From an uncultured Amylibacter sp. (GTDB lineage: Bacteria; Pseudomonadota; Alphaproteobacteria; Rhodobacterales; Rhodobacteraceae), in contig CALLAV010000166.1 of assembly GCA_938001995.1 (NCBI GenBank), positions 1 through 8,956 on the forward strand: a DNA stretch of 8,956 bases, given 5' to 3'. Under the pieces are notes generated by a model. The model was not told the DNA's origin. It did no database searches and was given only the letters and a program-made list of their open reading frames with translations. The translations under genes and the position numbers were made by a program. Shown one piece after another: positions 5,811-8,956 of the stretch; the stretch's first letter is position 1, and the number at the start of each line of letters is the position of its first letter.

Positions 5811-7868
5811 CTATTCGGCTGCAATTTCTTCTAGAAATGCTACGCCAAAACGTGCCGCCTTAGCAGGGCCAACACCGCCAATACCCTCCAAGGCATCAAC
5901 TGTGTTCGGCTTCATTTGCGCAATCTTCGACAGGGTCGAATTTGAGCAATTTAAAAACGTATCAAGCCCATTCTCTCCCCGTGCCAACCGTACTTGCGCG
6001 GCCTGCAAACGATCAAACAACTCGCCCGCATCGCGCCCCGCTAACTTGCGACGTGCGGGATGAACTTCCTCTGCGGCTCCGTTGATCACCTCTAAAAACG
6101 CTTTGCCATATCGTTCCAACTTTACCGCACCCACACCGGGCAAACGTGCGAAACCATCGATGTCTTTGGGCCGCGCGGTCGCCATTGCAATGAGGGTAGC
6201 ATCAGGAAACACCACATAGGCTGGTGCTTGCATGTCTTCTGCCAGCGCGCGGCGTTTCGCCTTTAATGCGGACAACAGCGGTTCATCCTCGTCCGCTACC
6301 ATCGCTTTGACACGTGTGCGCGAATGGCGTGTTTTCACCATCGTATCTTGACGCAGCTCAATCGTTTCTTCACCGCGCAGCAACGGACGTGCCTTTTGCG
6401 TCATGCGAAATGCACCGTGGCGCTCCATGTCAGGGCGGATCAGATCATACCCCATCATCTGACGAAATATCCCCTGCCATTGCGATTTATCGAATTCCTT
6501 ACCGATCCCAAAGGTCGGCAAATCATTGTGCCCGCGCTGTTTGATCCGATCCGTCATCGTTCCGCGCAGCACGTCGATCAGATGCCCGGCGCCAAAATAT
6601 TCGCCCGTTCGCAAGACCGCTGACAACGCCTTGCGCACAGCTTCGGTGCCATCAAAAACCTTCGGCGGATTGGCGCAAAGGTCGCAATTCCCGCATTCCT
6701 CGATCTCGTCCCCAAAATACCGCAACAGCACACGCCGTCGACAGCGACGCGCCTCGGCCAACCCCAAAAGCGCGTTTAGCCGACCGTGATCTGCCTCCTT
6801 GCGGTCCGCTGGGGCAAGCCCTTCGTCGATCTGTGCCCGTCGCAAACGCACATCATCTGCGCCGTACAGCGTGAGCGTATCCGCAGGCGCACCATCGCGA
6901 CCCGCGCGACCAATTTCTTGGTAATAGCTTTCCATCGACTTGGGCAAATCCGCGTGTGCCACCCAACGAATGTCTGGTTTATCGACGCCCATGCCAAAGG
7001 CAATCGTCGCACAAACGATCAATCCATCCTCGCGTTGAAACCGTGTTTCAGCCAATCGGCGATCGTCTTTTTCCATCCCTGCATGATAATGCATCGCTGA
7101 ATGCCCCGCATCACGCAACGCGGTCGCCAGCGTTTCGCATTTGTTGCGCGATGAGCAGTAGACGATCCCAGATTGCCCTTTGCGGGCATTTACAAAATCC
7201 AAAAGCTGTTTGCGTGGGCTGTTCTTTGGCGCGAATGCCAGATTAATATTCGGGCGATCAAAGCCTTGAAGAAATGTCGTTGGGGCCACGCCCGCGAACA
7301 GGCGTTCCACGATTTCTTCACGGGTTTCGGCGTCCGCAGTGGCCGTAAACGCCGCCAGAGGCACTCCAAGATCGTTGCGCAATGCCCCGATCCGCAAGTA
7401 ATCAGGGCGAAAGTCATGCCCCCATTGACTGACGCAATGGGCTTCATCTACCGCAATCAACCGCGTGTTCACCTTGCGCAACAACATGGCTGTGCCCGGG
7501 TTCGCCAGTCGTTCTGGCGCGATGTACAACAGCTTAAGACGCCCCTCATCGAGCGCTTGAAACACGTCTTCCGTTTCTTCTTCGGTGTTTCCCGAAGACA
7601 GCGACCCCGCCGCCACGCCAAAAGCGTTTAGCGCGCGAACCTGATCCCGCATCAGCGCAATCAGCGGAGAAATCACCACTGTCAAACCGTCGATACACAG
7701 CGCGGGGAGTTGAAAGCACAAGGATTTCCCGCCGCCCGTCGGCATAATCGCCAGCGTGTTTTCACCTGCGATCACTGCATCCACAACTTCGCGCTGCCCA
7801 TCGCGGAACTCCGCATGGCCAAACACCTGTGACAACAGCTTTAGGGGGGCGTCCTGATCGTCCAACAT
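5811..7868 (-). CDS. recQ: ATP-dependent DNA helicase RecQ
   Basis: 685 residues from ATG 7868 (MLDDQDAPLKLLSQVFG). RecQ is a 3'-5' superfamily 2 helicase acting at gaps, forks and recombination intermediates. Motifs in order: FRDGQ (motif 0, 21-25), Walker A PTGGGKS (43-49), VDEAHC (140-145), FTATAD (174-179), and YYQEIGRAGRDG (315-326, motif VI). The RecQ-Ct zinc site has C376, C392, C395 and C398. A winged helix follows (about 404-505). The C-terminus carries two HRDC-like domains: about 528-598 (EPLLSALKAKRRALAEDM, ending LERYGKAFLEVIN) and about 610-685 (LFDRLQAAQVRLAR, ending GPAKAARFGVAFLEEI). The frame stays open 68 codons further up to ATG 8072, with another ATG at 8021. I chose 7868 because the conserved RecQ N-terminus begins right there. 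yaaA follows on the same strand. Confidence 0.95.
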   Translation of the reverse strand: MLDDQDAPLKLLSQVFGHAEFRDGQREVVDAVIAGENTLAIMPTGGGKSLCFQLPALCIDGLTVVISPLIALMRDQVRALNAFGVAAGSLSSGNTEEETEDVFQALDEGRLKLLYIAPERLANPGTAMLLRKVNTRLIAVDEAHCVSQWGHDFRPDYLRIGALRNDLGVPLAAFTATADAETREEIVERLFAGVAPTTFLQGFDRPNINLAFAPKNSPRKQLLDFVNARKGQSGIVYCSSRNKCETLATALRDAGHSAMHYHAGMEKDDRRLAETRFQREDGLIVCATIAFGMGVDKPDIRWVAHADLPKSMESYYQEIGRAGRDGAPADTLTLYGADDVRLRRAQIDEGLAPADRKEADHGRLNALLGLAEARRCRRRVLLRYFGDEIEECGNCDLCANPPKVFDGTEAVRKALSAVLRTGEYFGAGHLIDVLRGTMTDRIKQRGHNDLPTFGIGKEFDKSQWQGIFRQMMGYDLIRPDMERHGAFRMTQKARPLLRGEETIELRQDTMVKTRHSRTRVKAMVADEDEPLLSALKAKRRALAEDMQAPAYVVFPDATLIAMATARPKDIDGFARLPGVGAVKLERYGKAFLEVINGAAEEVHPARRKLAGRDAGELFDRLQAAQVRLARGENGLDTFLNCSNSTLSKIAQMKPNTVDALEGIGGVGPAKAARFGVAFLEEIAAE

Positions 7869-8113
7869 CTTACTTTTTATAGTCTGCTCTTTAGGCGTAG
7901 TTTTGACAGGTTGCGGTTTGGTTAACAACCCGTGACCACGGACCAATTCCTTGTACGACGCCAAACCCGTTTCGCGCAAAACAGAGCTGGATCTAGAAAG
8001 ATATTTTGGCGGCACTGTCATGGGACCAATATCATAACCCTTTACAAGTCCGCCTGATTTCAGCCAAAACAAAGGACGTTTTCCACTGGGGTAGCTGCCT
8101 GTTGTTGATCCGA
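7869..8113. other. Region between recQ and the divergent Kdo transferase gene; uncertain open frame
   Basis: 245 bases without an assured gene. On the minus strand the recQ frame is open without a stop to ATG 8072 (and ATG 8021), encoding a basic, serine-rich stretch (for example KYLSRSSSVLRETGL) that I do not recognise. It could be an N-terminal extension of RecQ, a remnant, or chance. TATAAA lies only 7 bases before ATG 7868, preceded by no good -35. No strong ribosome binding site precedes any of the three ATGs. Confidence 0.5.
8006..8035 (+). promoter_or_regulatory. Candidate promoter of the Kdo transferase gene
   Basis: TTGGCG (8006-8011, 4 of 6 to the -35 consensus) and TATCAT (8030-8035, 5 of 6 to the -10 consensus) are 18 bases apart on the plus strand. 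This would start transcription about 70 bases before ATG 8114. The site overlaps the possible 5' extension of recQ on the other strand. Confidence 0.35.
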
Positions 8114-8956
8114 ATGCTCACACTGATTGCCGCCCTGCCGTTGCGTATCTGGGTCTTGTTCCAGCGCATGCGCGGCACGATCTCTGCTGATGTGGCTGCG
8201 AACAGATTGGGCCGCGCCACCGCGACAAAGCCCGACGTACCCGTGATTTGGATCCATGCCGCGTCCTTGGGCGAGTTGTCCTCTGTTCGTCCGTTTCTAC
8301 GCCATTTAGCCCAGACTAAACCGAACACCGCGTTGGTGATCACAACCAATAATCCCACCGCCCTAAACGTGGCCGCAACGTGGACTGATGTGCCTGCAAT
8401 CTTGCAGGCTGCACCGCTCGACATCCCATCGGTGGTTGAAGAGTTTCTGAACCACTGGCGCCCTGTCGCCTTCGTTAATGTCGAAACAGAGGTCTGGCCC
8501 AATCGTTTCAAGGCGCTCGCGGCACGGGGGATCCCAAGTGTTGGTTTAAACGCACGTATGTCTGACAGTTCGGCAAAGCGTTTCGCAAAACTTGGCGCGT
8601 CCGTCGGGCTACAACACTTTAAAACCATCTTTGCACAAAACGAGGCATCTGCGCAAAACTATCGCAAGATCCTTAGCTCAACTAGCGTTGTGGAGGTTAT
8701 TCCAAACTTCAAAGCGATGGTGCAATTGCCTCAAACAGATCCTACTTTGGCAGCCCAATTTGACCACAACACAACCCTCTTGGCTGCATCCACGCACCCT
8801 GGTGAAGAAGAGGCCATCCTCGCCGCATTTTGTAAATTGGTCGACGACGATGACTCCCTGAAATTGATCCTCGTGCCTCGGCATCCTAACCGGTCCGCCG
8901 ACATAAAATCCATCGCACGAAATCTGGGGCTGGACCCTAAACCTCTTGGTAGCGGT
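8114..8956 (+). CDS. waaA: 3-deoxy-D-manno-octulosonic acid (Kdo) transferase, N-terminal part
   Basis: 281 codons are present and the frame runs open off the right edge; the full family length is about 420. WaaA/KdtA is an inner-membrane GT-B glycosyltransferase that moves Kdo from CMP-Kdo to lipid A precursor on the cytoplasmic face. Visible: an N-terminal hydrophobic anchor (MLTLIAALPLRIWVLF), IWIHAASLGE (45-54) holding the Glu equivalent to the catalytic one of WaaA, VNVETEVWPN (122-131), LNARMSDSSAKRF (145-157), AQNEASA (174-180), STHPGEEE (226-233) and LVPRHPNRS (253-261). The GNLK(F/Y)D motif is degenerate here (IPNFKAM, 196-202), so this may be a diverged paralogue. Start uncertain: ATG 8114 gives a typical N-terminus, but TTG 8102 or 8105 would add a few residues, and no Shine-Dalgarno decides it. 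The second GT domain lies outside the window. Confidence 0.85.
   Translation, partial: MLTLIAALPLRIWVLFQRMRGTISADVAANRLGRATATKPDVPVIWIHAASLGELSSVRPFLRHLAQTKPNTALVITTNNPTALNVAATWTDVPAILQAAPLDIPSVVEEFLNHWRPVAFVNVETEVWPNRFKALAARGIPSVGLNARMSDSSAKRFAKLGASVGLQHFKTIFAQNEASAQNYRKILSSTSVVEVIPNFKAMVQLPQTDPTLAAQFDHNTTLLAASTHPGEEEAILAAFCKLVDDDDSLKLILVPRHPNRSADIKSIARNLGLDPKPLGSG

Noticed and set aside
8032..8628. Minus-strand open frame of 198 codons opposite the Kdo transferase gene
   Set aside because: The plus strand encodes a recognisable WaaA N-terminus over the same bases; the antisense translation shows no family motif.
1..8956. Insertion sequences, CRISPR arrays, tRNA genes, phage or defence genes
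   Set aside because: No terminal inverted repeats with transposase, no spaced repeats, no tRNA-like cloverleaf and no defence-type domains were recognised; nearly all the sequence is explained by the listed chromosomal genes.

Overview
The window looks like chromosomal DNA of an alphaproteobacterium, most likely the Rhodobacterales/roseobacter group. I infer this from the moderately high GC, the style of the RecQ, ImuB and XRE-cupin proteins, and a GAAC-N7-GAAC LexA box, which is the SOS operator type of alphaproteobacteria. No mobile element, CRISPR array, tRNA or rRNA was seen. The two outermost genes are cut by the window edges.

Layout. (1) Positions 1-1068, minus strand: a tight three-gene unit encoding an XRE-cupin regulator, a GFA/CENP-V-type zinc protein and the N-terminus of a LysE/RhtB-type exporter. 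Each stop codon overlaps or abuts the next gene. A perfect 9-bp inverted repeat just upstream of the regulator is the obvious autoregulatory operator. (2) 1222-1917, plus strand: a CRP/FNR-family regulator without cysteines and with an intact-looking cyclic-nucleotide pocket, divergent from the XRE unit. (3) 1961-3662, plus strand: a LexA box followed by an imuB-type Y-family polymerase relative that lacks the catalytic acidic residues, without imuA or dnaE2 beside it. (4) 3659-4891, minus strand: an MFS exporter, tail-to-tail with imuB, the two stop codons sharing one TTAA. (5) 4977-5741, minus: yaaA (peroxide-stress family). (6) 5811-7868, minus: recQ with two C-terminal HRDC-like domains. 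(7) 7869-8113: a non-coding or uncertain stretch between recQ and a divergent gene, containing an open in-frame extension of recQ. (8) 8114-8956, plus: N-terminal two thirds of a WaaA/KdtA-type Kdo transferase.

How the parts may work together: imuB (SOS mutagenesis accessory), recQ (recombination/fork repair) and yaaA (peroxide protection) form a loose genome-maintenance neighbourhood, though only imuB carries a visible SOS operator. The XRE-cupin/GFA/LysE unit reads like a small self-regulated sense-detoxify-export module whose substrate cannot be told from sequence. I did not find a clearly new multi-gene system. The points most worth a second look are that module with its operator, the solitary LexA-controlled imuB, and the 5' end of recQ.
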